The notes beneath the pieces were generated by a model. The model was not told where the DNA came from. It searched no databases and was given only the letters and a program-made list of their open reading frames with translations. The translations under genes were made by a program, and so were the position numbers. DNA of 64,000 bases. Source: Pollenia angustigena. Taxonomy: Eukaryota > Arthropoda > Insecta > Diptera > Polleniidae. Positions 34,373-44,469 of this stretch are shown in pieces; position 1 is the stretch's first letter; the number at the start of each line of letters is the position of its first letter. Location of the stretch: positions 36,509,882-36,573,881 of the forward strand of contig OV884059.1 of assembly GCA_930367215.1 (NCBI GenBank). Direction: 5' to 3'.

Positions 34373-34533
34373 GTGTGACATTTTATTTAAAAAAATGCAA
34401 TTTGGAGTCTGTTTCTTAAAAATTTTGCTCCCGAAAGGGTGGCTTGTTTTATTCTAAAAAACTCACCCTTTTTTGAAAGCAAAATTTTTATGAAGCAGAC
34501 ACCAAATTGCATTTTTTAAATAAAATGTCACAC
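34373..34533. repeat. palindromic MITE with GTGTGACATTTTATTT ends
   Basis: GTGTGACATTTTATTTAAAA and its mirror at 34514-34533 bound 161 bp. An inner TTAAAAATTTTGCT is mirrored. Confidence 0.8.
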
Positions 34534-35126
34534 TTTTTTGTAGAAAAGAAAACACCATGAGAGTGTATTGCAAATTGAAAGGAATTGAAAGGCAAAATTT
34601 GTTCGTGTGGCCACCAAGTTACTAGAGTTTCTTGCCAGTATTTCCCGTCCCAGGAATTCCCGGGATATTTATTTGTTTTCAATTCAATTCTTTCCCGGGA
34701 ATTAATTGCGGGATTTTCGGGAAATTTTGAAGAAAACTTTTTTTATTGCCAATTTAAAGCATTGATATTAAAACACATTTATGTTTAAAATCGTTTTAAA
34801 TACAAGAATTTCTTCTTCACTAAACACTTAAATGAAACTTAATTCACCGATGTGGGGCATTTAAATTCAAATTAAGTTTGCACTGAAATAACTTGGCAAA
34901 GTGGCCTCAATATAACAACAACAGGCGTAGCCTTAGCAGTCAGCTGTTTTTTAAGACCTTGTCAAAAACAAACTTTTTTATGATATTTTTTTTTTAGTTA
35001 GTAATCCGCACCATACTTTTATCTTAATTAAACACAACTTCAAATAAAACTCAAAATTGTAAGTTAACTACGATTTAAGTTTATATGAAAATTAACGTAA
35101 TATAGATTTAAATACTTGGACATTAA

Positions 35127-35243
35127 CCCCCATATTCATAAAAAATATTTTTATTTTATTGGAGGTTTATTGAACACATTTTCATAGGAAATTCGTTCAA
35201 TAAACCTCCAATAACACAAAAATATTTTTTATGAATATGGGGG
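35127..35243. repeat. PIF/Harbinger-like MITE with TAA duplication
   Basis: CCCCCATATTCATAAAAAAT and ATTTTTTATGAATATGGGGG bound 117 bp, with an inner GGAGGTTTATTGAAC mirrored. TAA lies at 35124-35126 and 35244-35246. It is the intact sister of the MITE split by the jockey element. Confidence 0.85.
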
Positions 35244-35812
35244 TAAAAAACTTTAGTAAACCTATGTGGGACTCGTGTCGTAAGCTGTTTTATCCAACTA
35301 AATTTACACACAATAAAATTCCCTCAACAATAAATTTCGGTGTATTTATCAAATATGAAAAATTGGGAATTAAGCACGTCATACGGAAATCGTATTAATA
35401 ATAAACTTTGTATTCCCGAAAATAACTTTGATTTAACTAAAAAATTTTTAGTTAAAATATGACTTTAAAATTAATCGTTTAGGTTTACTAATTTTTTTTA
35501 TTTAGTATCATACTTGTATACATACATAAAACGTTTTATCCTCTTTCATTTCATTTATGGTGGATCAGATAACGAGCTTAGAAAATGTGATTTTTGCGCC
35601 GCAAGATTGTCTTTATTTTCAAGGGTGTTTAAGCGCTAATAACAAGACTACAGATTCAGTTTATGTAATTATGTATATAAAACCATAAATCAGAATAAAC
35701 GTGTTGAATGAATAACTTTTTGGAAAATATTAATTTGTTATGAAAATATGGCAACATACATTTAACAAAATAATACATGTTAACTTTTTATATAAAGTGT
35801 ATACTCCTTTTA

Positions 35813-35938
35813 GGGCCATTATTATAACTTGGCGTTAGCTGTTATCCGACAGTTAACAGACGCTTTTTGACAGATAACACATTATTATCTGTCAATTGAA
35901 TCTTAACTTTAGCTAACTTCAAGTTGTAATAATGGCCC
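35813..35938. repeat. PIF/Harbinger-like MITE with TTA duplication
   Basis: GGGCCATTATTATAACTTGG to AAGTTGTAATAATGGCCC, 126 bp, with TTA at 35810-35812 and 35939-35941. A half copy lies at 537-582. Confidence 0.82.
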
Positions 35939-35941
35939 TTA

Positions 35942-36057
35942 CGGCCATTTTCACCAAGTTCGGTTATAATTAACCATCGGTTATAGCTGTCAAAACGTAT
36001 TGGTAACAGGAACTTTAATTTAAAGTTAGTTTTAACCGAACTTGGTGAAAATGGCAG
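35942..36057. repeat. adjacent MITE with CGGCCATTTTCACCAAG ends
   Basis: CGGCCATTTTCACCAAGTTC is mirrored at 36038-36057 (GAACTTGGTGAAAATGGCAG). It abuts the previous MITE and shares its right TTA; TAA follows on the other side. Confidence 0.75.
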
Positions 36058-36885
36058 TAAGAGATATTTAATTAGCCGTAAGATATAAATTTTAAATTTT
36101 CCTGCGCTCATAAATTTTGCATTGCTCTGGCACAAAAACCAGATAAAATTTTAGCGCCGCTGTGGCTTGTGGCTTAAAGTCCAATTAGACGTGACATAAC
36201 CATACCAAAACTGTATTACCATAGCCACTGTATTACCAAAACGACATAATCATACCATACAAACCAATTCAATTTTAAGGCTCAGTTAGGCGAACGTTGC
36301 TGTACCGTATCTGTACTGTATCCATCAGCTGTTCGCTTTTTGTTATATGAAAACCAATACAAAAGCTTACCGAAATGCAATGTACCGTAGTTGCAACGTA
36401 CCAATCTGTATAAAATAGAATTTCATGCCGTTGTTACGTGACATTTGTAAGACAGCGATGGGCGGCTTGTATGTTACATTGAATGCGGGTAATTTTGCTC
36501 TCTTTTTTTTGTACTTTTTTCAGTATTTTTATGGAATTGCGAAAAAACAACTTACAATACAACATATTTCCAAATATACAAATATACATATGTTTAGATG
36601 TTTAAAGTAAACAAATGCACATACAATGGACATGTGAAACATATAAAAGACTTTAAATGGTATCAAAACCTTGTTTGGTGTATGCAAATTTACAATATAT
36701 GTATGCTAAAAATTTATATATGCTAAAATACAAATTTATTTATTGTAAATCAATAATATAAATATGAAAATTTTTGAACATATACAAAATACTCTTTTAA
36801 TACCATTTATATCACGTGGTACCTTTTCTGCACAACGGTCACCATTTGAACATTTTTGATTCCCATCACTGTGTGTTTTGTTTTA

Positions 36886-37241
36886 CCCTGCAAACACGCG
36901 TGTAAAGAGTAGTCCACAAGGGACCAGGACTAGTCCAAAAGTAACCCAAACGCATGGAAAAAACATGGTCTATTTAACATTACGATGTCCTAGGGCAGGA
37001 CCATATAACCCACCTTTGGCCCACTAAGGAGTAGTTTTAAAACTACTCCATGGTATACTTAAGAGGATTAGTTTTGAAGTCGTTTAAAAACGAAAGCATG
37101 TCGTTAAAAAACGAAGATATGTCGTCTCACTACAAACACTTTTCAACAATGACATGGTCCATGCTTGCATTCCATCAGACCAGTCCATGGAGTAGTCCAT
37201 TTTATCAAAATGGATCAGGTGGTCCAATTTTATTTGCAGGG
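36886..37241. repeat. CCCTGCAAA...TTTGCAGGG MITE, copy 1
   Basis: 356 bp, CCCTGCAAACACG to ATTTGCAGGG, flanked by TA (36884-36885, 37242-37243). Many inner short palindromes (GGAGTAGTTTTAAAACTACT, TAGTCC). Copy 2 lies inverted at 39601-39936. Confidence 0.85.
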
Positions 37242-37248
37242 TATGTAT

Positions 37249-38385
37249 TATGGTATTCATTCGGTTAACCGTTAATCGGTTAATCGATTAATTACTACCC
37301 GATTAACTGATCGGTTAAATTAAAATTGGCTATTTTCGATTAACGATTAAACCGGTTAATTTCAGTCGGTTAACCGATTAACCGATGTAATAAAATTTCT
37401 AATTGTTTGTAGTATTTAACCATATTTTTTGTGTTTTAAAATTTGGGTGAGTTCAAAAACGTTAGTTGCAAAGGAAATTCACTCTTTTAATTGCATTCTA
37501 CAATGCATCCGTGTCCAATTTTACAACGTTTTCTGTACCAAAAATCACCAAAATGTTACCTATGTGCACCAAAAAAGTTGTGTTTAGAAATATTTTTTCA
37601 TACAATATATTTCCTCCTATTTCCTATAAAAACAGAAATTAAGGAATTCGGAAATAAACTTTTTTGCCGAATGATCGGTGCTAAGCTTTGTTAGGATGAG
37701 TAACATGATGAACTGACAACAGCAGAAACTCTCAATAGTAACACGAGCAATATTTTAACTGAATTAACTGAAACAATTTGAAGTATCAAAAATTTTAAAA
37801 ATTAAAACAGGACTCTAATAACATAATGGAATATTTTATATGTTTAGAAAAATCTAGGAAAAGGACTGAGAATTTTGATATTCTCTATTATTGGTTGCTT
37901 TCGATTTCTGCGACATCTACGATAAGTAAAAGAATTTTTTCCAAGTCAAAATTTATCAAAACTAAAGAAAAGAGTCGCTTAAATCCTAAACATTTTAACC
38001 AAATTATTTTTCTAAAAGATTATTTTAGAAGAACTCCTTAAACTATTTAAATTACTAATAAAATTATCTCACAGTTTATTTTTTAATAAATAAATAATAT
38101 GTATTGATTAAAAAATATGTATTACATTGTTATGAATTATTTTTTTGTTTGCTCGTTTTGGTTTAAGAATTGTTATGTTTTTATTTGTTTACTAATAAAC
38201 TCCAAATAATAAGTAATTTTTAATTTTTATTTATTAAAATTACTTAATTTATAAAAAAACTTTATTAATCGGTTAACCGATCAATTACATAATTAACCGA
38301 TTATTAACCGATTAAACCAAAACCTCGATTAATTAATCGAGCGATTAACCGATTAAAGTAAAAGCCCGATTAAATGAATACCCTA
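37249..38385 (+). mobile_element. internally deleted hAT element
   Basis: Ends TATGGTATTCATTCGGTTAA and, read inward from the right, TAGGGTATTCATTTAATCGG. The 8-bp flanks GTATGTAT (37241-37248) and GTTTGTAT (38386-38393) differ at one base. Subterminal regions are packed with CGGTTAATCGGTTAA repeats on both sides. It encodes a C-terminal hAT transposase fragment (37826-38041). It inserted at the very edge of the TA-flanked MITE. Confidence 0.8.
37826..38041 (+). pseudogene. hAT transposase C-terminal (dimerisation) fragment
   Basis: FDILYYWLLSISATSTISKR is followed by IFSKSKFIKTKEKSRLNPKH and IIFLKDYF. The YW...SISATSTISKRIFS...SRLNP pattern is the hAT C-terminal dimerisation region, with the linker between YW and LSIPAT shortened. 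The catalytic domain is absent. It lies inside the hAT element 37249-38385. Confidence 0.85.
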
Positions 38386-38424
38386 GTTTGTATAATATTG
38401 CTTTTTGTTTATGCATGCGAAAAC

Positions 38425-38690
38425 ATATCGAGTCATAACCGCAAAAAAAGCTTAAGTAACACCATTTTCCATTTTCGTTTTTTTTAATAAACGACTTTAT
38501 TGGCAACACTTGCATCATCTCCTAAAATGTCATGGTCACATTAAGAACCGTTACGATTTTATAGCAAAAACAATTTTATCTCAAGCGACAATATTCATAC
38601 AAAATTTTTATGAAATAAAATAAAAAAAACCTTCTCCTGTAAAATTTTGTTTTTGTCACTTAAGCTTTTTTTGCGGTTATGACTCGATAT
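38425..38690. repeat. MITE family ATATCGAG..., copy 3
   Basis: ATATCGAGTCATAACCGCAA to TTGCGGTTATGACTCGATAT, almost perfect mirrors, 266 bp. Confidence 0.85.
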
Positions 38691-39600
38691 GACACGTTTT
38701 TAAACGTTCTATAAGTGCACCAACGTGCTTACAGTACGGTGCGGTACATTACGGGCACAGCAACGTTCGCCTAACTGAGCTTTTAGTTTCTAAATTCGCC
38801 GTTACGGCTGTGGCATAATGTTTATGTCACGTCTAACTTGAGCTTTTTTCGTATACACCTTTGACTTAATAAAACCCCCAAATGAAACTGTCTTACGGGG
38901 TCAATTCATACGATCTCTTTGGTCCGTTCACATCCACGTTCACCCACGTGAGATGCCTTTTTCCTCAAACTGCTCATGCAAACTATCCAATGGGGCATGA
39001 GCTGTAGCGCGGCCCCATTTAGCCACATGTCGCTAGTGTCCATTAATCAAATTTAGGCCTAACGAAGTTGGTAATCATCGACATATAGCGGTCGTCGTTT
39101 ACGACGCGCCGATCTTAAAGAAAATCCATACAAGCATTAACTTTTTCGAAATGCATTAGACGCTCATTGATCTAATGTGGAATGGTATCGTACAAACTTC
39201 AGCAATTTTGTTTGTTGACGAACTCATTCGTCCAGAAATGGGCCTAATCGCAAAATATGATTTTTAAATAAGAGTTAGTTAAGGTTAGTAACCGTCTATG
39301 GAGGTTTTGCCAAACAGACTGAATAAATTACAGCCCACTTGACAGATGTAGCTTCAGCAATATGACCGCTATTAACTGTTAAAGTTTAAAAAGTAATTTG
39401 GTGAATTTATAAATTAACTATAAAACAAAGTGGTTTTGAACCTATTTTTATTGTATTCATAAAAAATAATATCGAATCCTATTAAATCAAATTTTTTTCC
39501 GTTCAACAATTTTTTGCAACAGTAAAAACCAACTGATATATAAAAGGCGTCGTTACTCACGCGGAAATGTTGCGGACACGTAAACGTTAGGGTCTACTTA

Positions 39601-39936
39601 CCCTGCAAATAAAATTGGACCACCTGACCCATTTTGATAAAATGGACTACTCCATGGACTAGTCCGATGTAATGCAAGCATGGACCATGTCATTGTTAAA
39701 AACAGTATGTAGTTAGACGACAAGTCTTCGTTTTTTTAACGACATGCTTTCGCTTTTAAACGACTTCAAAACTAATCCTCTTGAGTATACCATGGAGTAG
39801 TTTTAAAACTACTCCTTAGTGGTCCAAAGGTGGGTTATATGGTCCTCTCCTAAGACATCGTAATGTTAAATAGACCAGGTTTTTTCCATACGTTTGGGTT
39901 ACTTTTGGACTAGTCCTGGTCCTATTATTTGCAGGG
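39601..39936. repeat. CCCTGCAAA...TTTGCAGGG MITE, copy 2
   Basis: 336 bp, inverted relative to copy 1, flanked by TA (39599-39600, 39937-39938). Confidence 0.85.
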
Positions 39937-40457
39937 TAAATACACAAAAATACATAAACGAGTTAAAATGTGTTTAAAAGAAAACCGTAATATTCATATG
40001 TCCGTTTTGTATGAAAATATATAAAAACGGCGTGTAAGTCGATGGAATGCTCGCTTTATCAATAACCATAAACAAACATAAATAAGCAAAAGCGGAGATT
40101 TTTATCAGGTTAAAGCGTTACGCAACGTCACGTTTACATAAGAGAACCTATTTATTCATAAGGTTGGTAAGGTTAACAGTTGATCTGTAACGCATACGTT
40201 GACGTAAAGTTGTAAGGCCTTGAGTTGGCCTCTTATTAACGAAAACAAAAAATGTTTTTTTTTTATATTATTTGTCTACATGTTTTCTTTTTGTTTTTTT
40301 AACATAAGAAAACGAAAATATAAGAATAAATGAGAAACTGATTGCACAAATTAATTAATTGCTTAAACAAACTTTTATTATTTTTAAAAAATAAAAAATT
40401 GTAGAAAGTTATTGAAACTTAAAAAAAAAAATTATTTGCATATGAATAATAAATATC

Positions 40458-40668
40458 AGGCCTGTTCTGAAAATCGCGTGGTTTCAAAAATCTGATTTGC
40501 TTTTAAAATCATACGTATGATAACTATTGTGGTGTTCCGTTGTAGCGTTTTTTCGTGTGATTTTCAATTTCAGAAAGCACACCGAAAAACACAAAAACGA
40601 TGTGATTTTCAGAACACCACAAAATCACACGTGAAAGCTTAAAAGCACGTGATTTTCAGAACAGGCCT
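40458..40668. repeat. MITE with AGGCCTGTTCTGAAAATC ends, copy 1
   Basis: AGGCCTGTTCTGAAAATCGC is mirrored by GATTTTCAGAACAGGCCT. Inner CACACCGAAAAACACAAAA. It lies 44 bp from the acj6 first-exon donor. Copy 2 lies at 42748-42943. Confidence 0.85.
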
Positions 40669-40712
40669 GTATGTAAATATATAAAAATTTTATGAACAAC
40701 CCCATTTCTTAC

Positions 40713-40838
40713 CGATGGATTCTGCATGCATCGCCTCATTTGCTCTGAACTACGATATGACGGACTATATCGCCCTGGAAAACAACTCGGCGCTGACATT
40801 TTCATTTTATCCGTCGATGAATACATCGACATGGTCAT
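40713..40838 (-). CDS. acj6: acj6 first coding exon with start codon
   Basis: Minus-strand exon of 42 codons from ATG (40836-40838) to a TCG|GTAAGA donor (GT at 40711-40712). The peptide begins MTMSMYSSTDKMKMSAPSCF, followed by PGRYSPSYRSSEQMRRCMQNPS. This is the conserved N-terminus of class IV POU proteins (MSMYS..., SSEQMRRC...). The exon ends in phase 0. A second ATG follows two codons later. Upstream the same frame stays open for 28 codons to a TAA at 40923-40925 but has no further ATG, so 40838 is taken as the start. In Drosophila Acj6 I recall a short SSCDSLES-type segment between this exon and the RLLED exon; I could not locate it in the intervening 31 kb. Confidence 0.9.
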
Positions 40839-42740
40839 GCAACCACCCACAAAATCTTCCTCCAGTTTGAACGCCCTTGAGGCGTCAAAAGTCGTTGGCG
40901 AATAAATTTTGAAGCACTTTAATTAAAATTTAACCACAAATCCTGCTTAAGCAGGACACAAAACTGAATATATCAACAAAATATTTATAATAATTTCTAT
41001 TTAATTTTTTAATTAATTGTAATTTTCTTATTTTTGTAATTCTTTTTTTTTTTTTTTTTGTAACAATTATGTTACTTTTTAAAATTACTTTCAATATATT
41101 TTTGTTGTTGTTGTTGGTTTTTCTATTGCACACCGAACTTATACATCTTAATTAATATAATGCACAATTATCGGACGAAAAACTTATGCGAAATTGAAAT
41201 TAATTAACACGATTTTGCACGCGTTTGCATGTATGTGTGCATGGAACAGAGAGTACATGTGCGAATTGGATTTTGTTGTTATTTTGATTTCGATGTTATG
41301 GGAGCCATTCAAATATTAAAACTTAATTATTTAAATTGATCACAATTGATAGATAATGCAAGTGACACACAATTCAACATACGTAATAAACTATAAATTA
41401 CAAATAAGATAGATGAATTATAAAGAAGGTTGGTTGGTTGCTTAGTTGTCTAAATATCTGGCTGGCTAACTGGTTGGTTGATAAGTTGTTGGTTTGTTAG
41501 TTAGATAGTTAAGCTTAGCACGCACTGTTATGGGTATAATTATGTATTATTATTATTTTTTTTTCTCAAGTAGTATTTTGCTCACGAATTGTTAAAGTTG
41601 GTATCTCTGCTATTGTTTAAACTAAACGGACCCGAACAGATTTCACAGCTAGACAACAACCGTGTGATAAAGAATTCTATGATGAGTTTTACTAACTCCA
41701 GTTCATTTTGGGGAGGACATGTTTTCATTATTCATGAGAGGCGTGTTCCGTTACAAGAACCACCCCTTAGAAAATGGCCGAGAAATACGTCAAGTGTTTT
41801 TCTATGCCTTTGACTTTCATGTCATTGGTCTAATTTATATTTTGTGTCAATACGAGTTTGCGGGTTGCAAGGGGATGCAAAAAGTTTGATTAAGTATTAA
41901 AAGCTTTTTTTTATTATGTATAACAAGTGCTTAATATATAAACGAAACAACGAAAGCTCATTCCCAAAAATAGAGAGAAAGTGCGGCGTTCAGAGTTATT
42001 GGCAGTGAAAGCTGCTTTTGCGCATGTCAGTAATCGAAGTAGTAAAAAAAAATTCTTCAGGCCAAAAATTTCAAAAAGTCCGCTTAGACAGACAATGTTA
42101 GAGTTAGCGATAATCCTGCTGCTGCCTACGTATACGTACATTCATACGCACGTCAGCCGTTAAGAGGTAGAGAAGTACGATAAAATATTTTTTAAAACAT
42201 TTTGGAGAATCAGAAATACAAAGTTTGTTCTTGTGAATTTTGTGACAAAACAAGTTATGCCAATGAACGGTTAATAAATAATTTAAAGCTGTTTAATTAC
42301 TCACACACACTCACACAGGGGTTTTCAGCAAAGGGTTACAAAATGAACTATTTAAACATTCATACTTCATTTTGTAATTAGTTTACCTTAAATATTTCGT
42401 CTACTTTTCCAGTAAGTATTATATGGGTCGATTTTTAATATTTAAAACATTTGGGAACTTCTGTACCAAGGATTCTTAAGAATACATTTTGTCAACTTTA
42501 AAATGGCTTAATTTCAAACATAGAAAGCATAATAAAAAATAGTGATACAGTAATTCACGGATAAATGCGCTTATGAAAAATGACGTAAGCCAAAAAATCT
42601 CAGTCAATTGCGATACTAAAGCAGTTAATAGAATTCTTTCTTAATTACGTTCACAATGTAATTATTGAAAATGTAGCTTAAATGCTTATAACGCTTATTT
42701 ACTACAACGAATGTCATAAGTCAACAACCGCAAATTTTTA
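40839..42740 (-). promoter_or_regulatory. probable acj6 5' UTR and upstream region
   Basis: This 1.9-kb stretch upstream of the acj6 start codon has few recognisable transposon ends. Its composition is more mixed than the surroundings, for example 41590-41830 and 41980-42170. It also holds short low-complexity tracts (poly-T at 41047-41060, a GTTGTTGTTG run near 41103, TTGG-rich words at 41425-41500). A 5' UTR exon and possibly a promoter are expected here, but I see no decisive TATA box, initiator or splice junction. Assignment rests on position only. Confidence 0.3.
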
Positions 42741-42747
42741 CTTAATC

Positions 42748-42943
42748 AGGCGTGTTCTGCAAATCACTTTTACTCAAATCACATGTGCCTACTAAAATCA
42801 CACGTGTGATATTTTAGTGTCCCGTTTTTGTGTGATCTTCAATTGCCGAAAGCACACCGAAAAACACAAAATCGAAATGACTTTCAGAACACCAGAAACC
42901 CGCACGTGTGTTTTCAAAAACACGTGATTTTCAGAATATGCCC
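42748..42943. repeat. MITE with AGGCCTGTTCTG ends, copy 2
   Basis: AGGCGTGTTCTGCAAATCAC to GATTTTCAGAATATGCCC, sharing CACACCGAAAAACACAAAA with copy 1. Confidence 0.78.
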
Positions 42944-44083
42944 GAATATCACTTATGTATGTATACTCAATCAGCTGTTTTATGAAGTGGTATTTATATC
43001 ATGTGACGATATTGTAAACTCAACTTTTGAGAGGAATACATTTTTCAATTTAGTATTGAAATGGTTTAACTAAAAATAATACTGGAAAATAGTCGAAATA
43101 TTAGAAAATCGGTTTCTTAAAAATTTCGAATAATCGAATTTGAAAATTTAAAAAAAAAATATTATGTAGATTAGGTTTTTACGTTTTTTTCCTCCATACA
43201 AATCAACCCGCACTAGTGTGTATACTAGAACATAATTCAAACTTTCTTTTGATAAGGGCATGTTTGCATGGTTACGGCCAGTTTTATTATTGTTGAATGC
43301 CACCACTCTTTTGTACTGTCGTTCTAGTGAAAAATATAAATAAGTATCCCATTGTGCAAAGGTTTTCGCTAATCTCTTCCCACATTTGCTTTTTACTTTT
43401 AAAAATTTATTGTCTTGTCAAATTTTGTATGATACAAAAAAGTAAAAAATTTGTTTTTAAAAGTTTATTAAAAACAATATGTGTATTAGGGTGAGTATTT
43501 TTTGCAATTTTTGCGAATATAAAATTCTCATCGCATAGCCGTTAAGACCGTGAAAAAATATAAAGAAATGATCAATTACTTTTTCGCGATCCTGAAGAAA
43601 ATTTTCGCACCAAACGCGATAAAGTTTTGAATTTCAATTTTTCTCCTTACTATACAAAATTAACATTTAATTACACAATTTTAGGTATTTTCTAATAATT
43701 TCATGAATATAACAAGATCTTACCATTTGTACGGAAGAGCGCAAAAAAAATCGAGACTCTATTTCACGGTTTTTTTAATAAACTAAATTTTAATGGCAAA
43801 TGATAGATGTTGTGATAGATGTGTTGTTTGGCGGATATTAATGAAGCAGAAAAAACACGTTTGCAGGTAAAATTTGCACAAGATATTTTTCCATTATGTA
43901 AATCAACTCGCACTTTAAACTTACAATTTATTTCATTAAACCCAAAAAAAGCTTTACATTTTTGTTATTTTTGTTATGTATTTATCCCTGTATTCATAAA
44001 AATATTTTAAATTTAAAATAAGCTTGAAAACCAAATTTTCTATGAAAATTTTCCTTAATAAACGTTTATTAAATTTTATAATC

Positions 44084-44095
44084 ATTCATGAATAT
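44084..44095. repeat. jockey target-site duplication, left
   Basis: ATTCATGAATAT, identical to 48822-48833 after the poly-A. Confidence 0.9.
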
Positions 44096-44469
44096 CGAGT
44101 TCGGTTTGTGCTTTGTTGTGATACAGACGTGTATTTTTAGCCCCGCATACGATTTGAACTATTAATTAATCACATTTGATTTTGTAATACATACATAAAT
44201 ATAAGCAGCGAATGGACGCTTAAAAAAAAATAATATATTTTGTTATTTAAATTACTTAACATAATAGTGAACAATTTAAAACGATAAAATTAAATTAAAT
44301 AAAACAGTAAAAATATATATGTATGTACGTATGAATGTTCATACATGTGTAAACATATTCTGAACAAAACATTTAAATTCTGGTTTTTTCTTTTGTTGTT
44401 GTAAAATACAATAAATAATAAAAATATTAAAGCAAAGCAAAACGGTGAAAAACAAAAACAACTCTTTGC

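Larger units (their letters stand above)
36279..38780. mobile_element. MITE-like shell with GGCTCAGTTAGGCGAACG ends, filled by other insertions
   Basis: GGCTCAGTTAGGCGAACGTT (36279) is mirrored by AACGTTCGCCTAACTGAGC (38780), with CTGTACCGTA/TACAGTACGG inside. Beyond it, TTAGACGTGACATAA-type arms at 36187 and 38820 suggest a still older outer shell. The interval holds 36886-37241, a hAT element and 38425-38690. Confidence 0.55.
9626..40712 (-). other. acj6: acj6 intron(s) (31 kb), TE-filled
   Basis: The interval between the start exon and the microexon. It contains dozens of nested DNA transposons described separately. If the missing short exon exists, this is two introns. Sub-stretches 11500-13110, 28050-29140, 31240-32280 and 33740-34370 are AT-rich with simple repeats and no gene or clear element that I can support. 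Confidence 0.8.

Noticed and set aside
36425..36610. Open frame MPLLRDICKTAMGGLYVTLN...
   Set aside because: Runs from a MITE arm into AT-rich sequence with poly-Phe/Tyr; no gene features.
41981..42163. Open frames on both strands upstream of acj6
   Set aside because: No recognisable domains; more likely 5' UTR or spacer.
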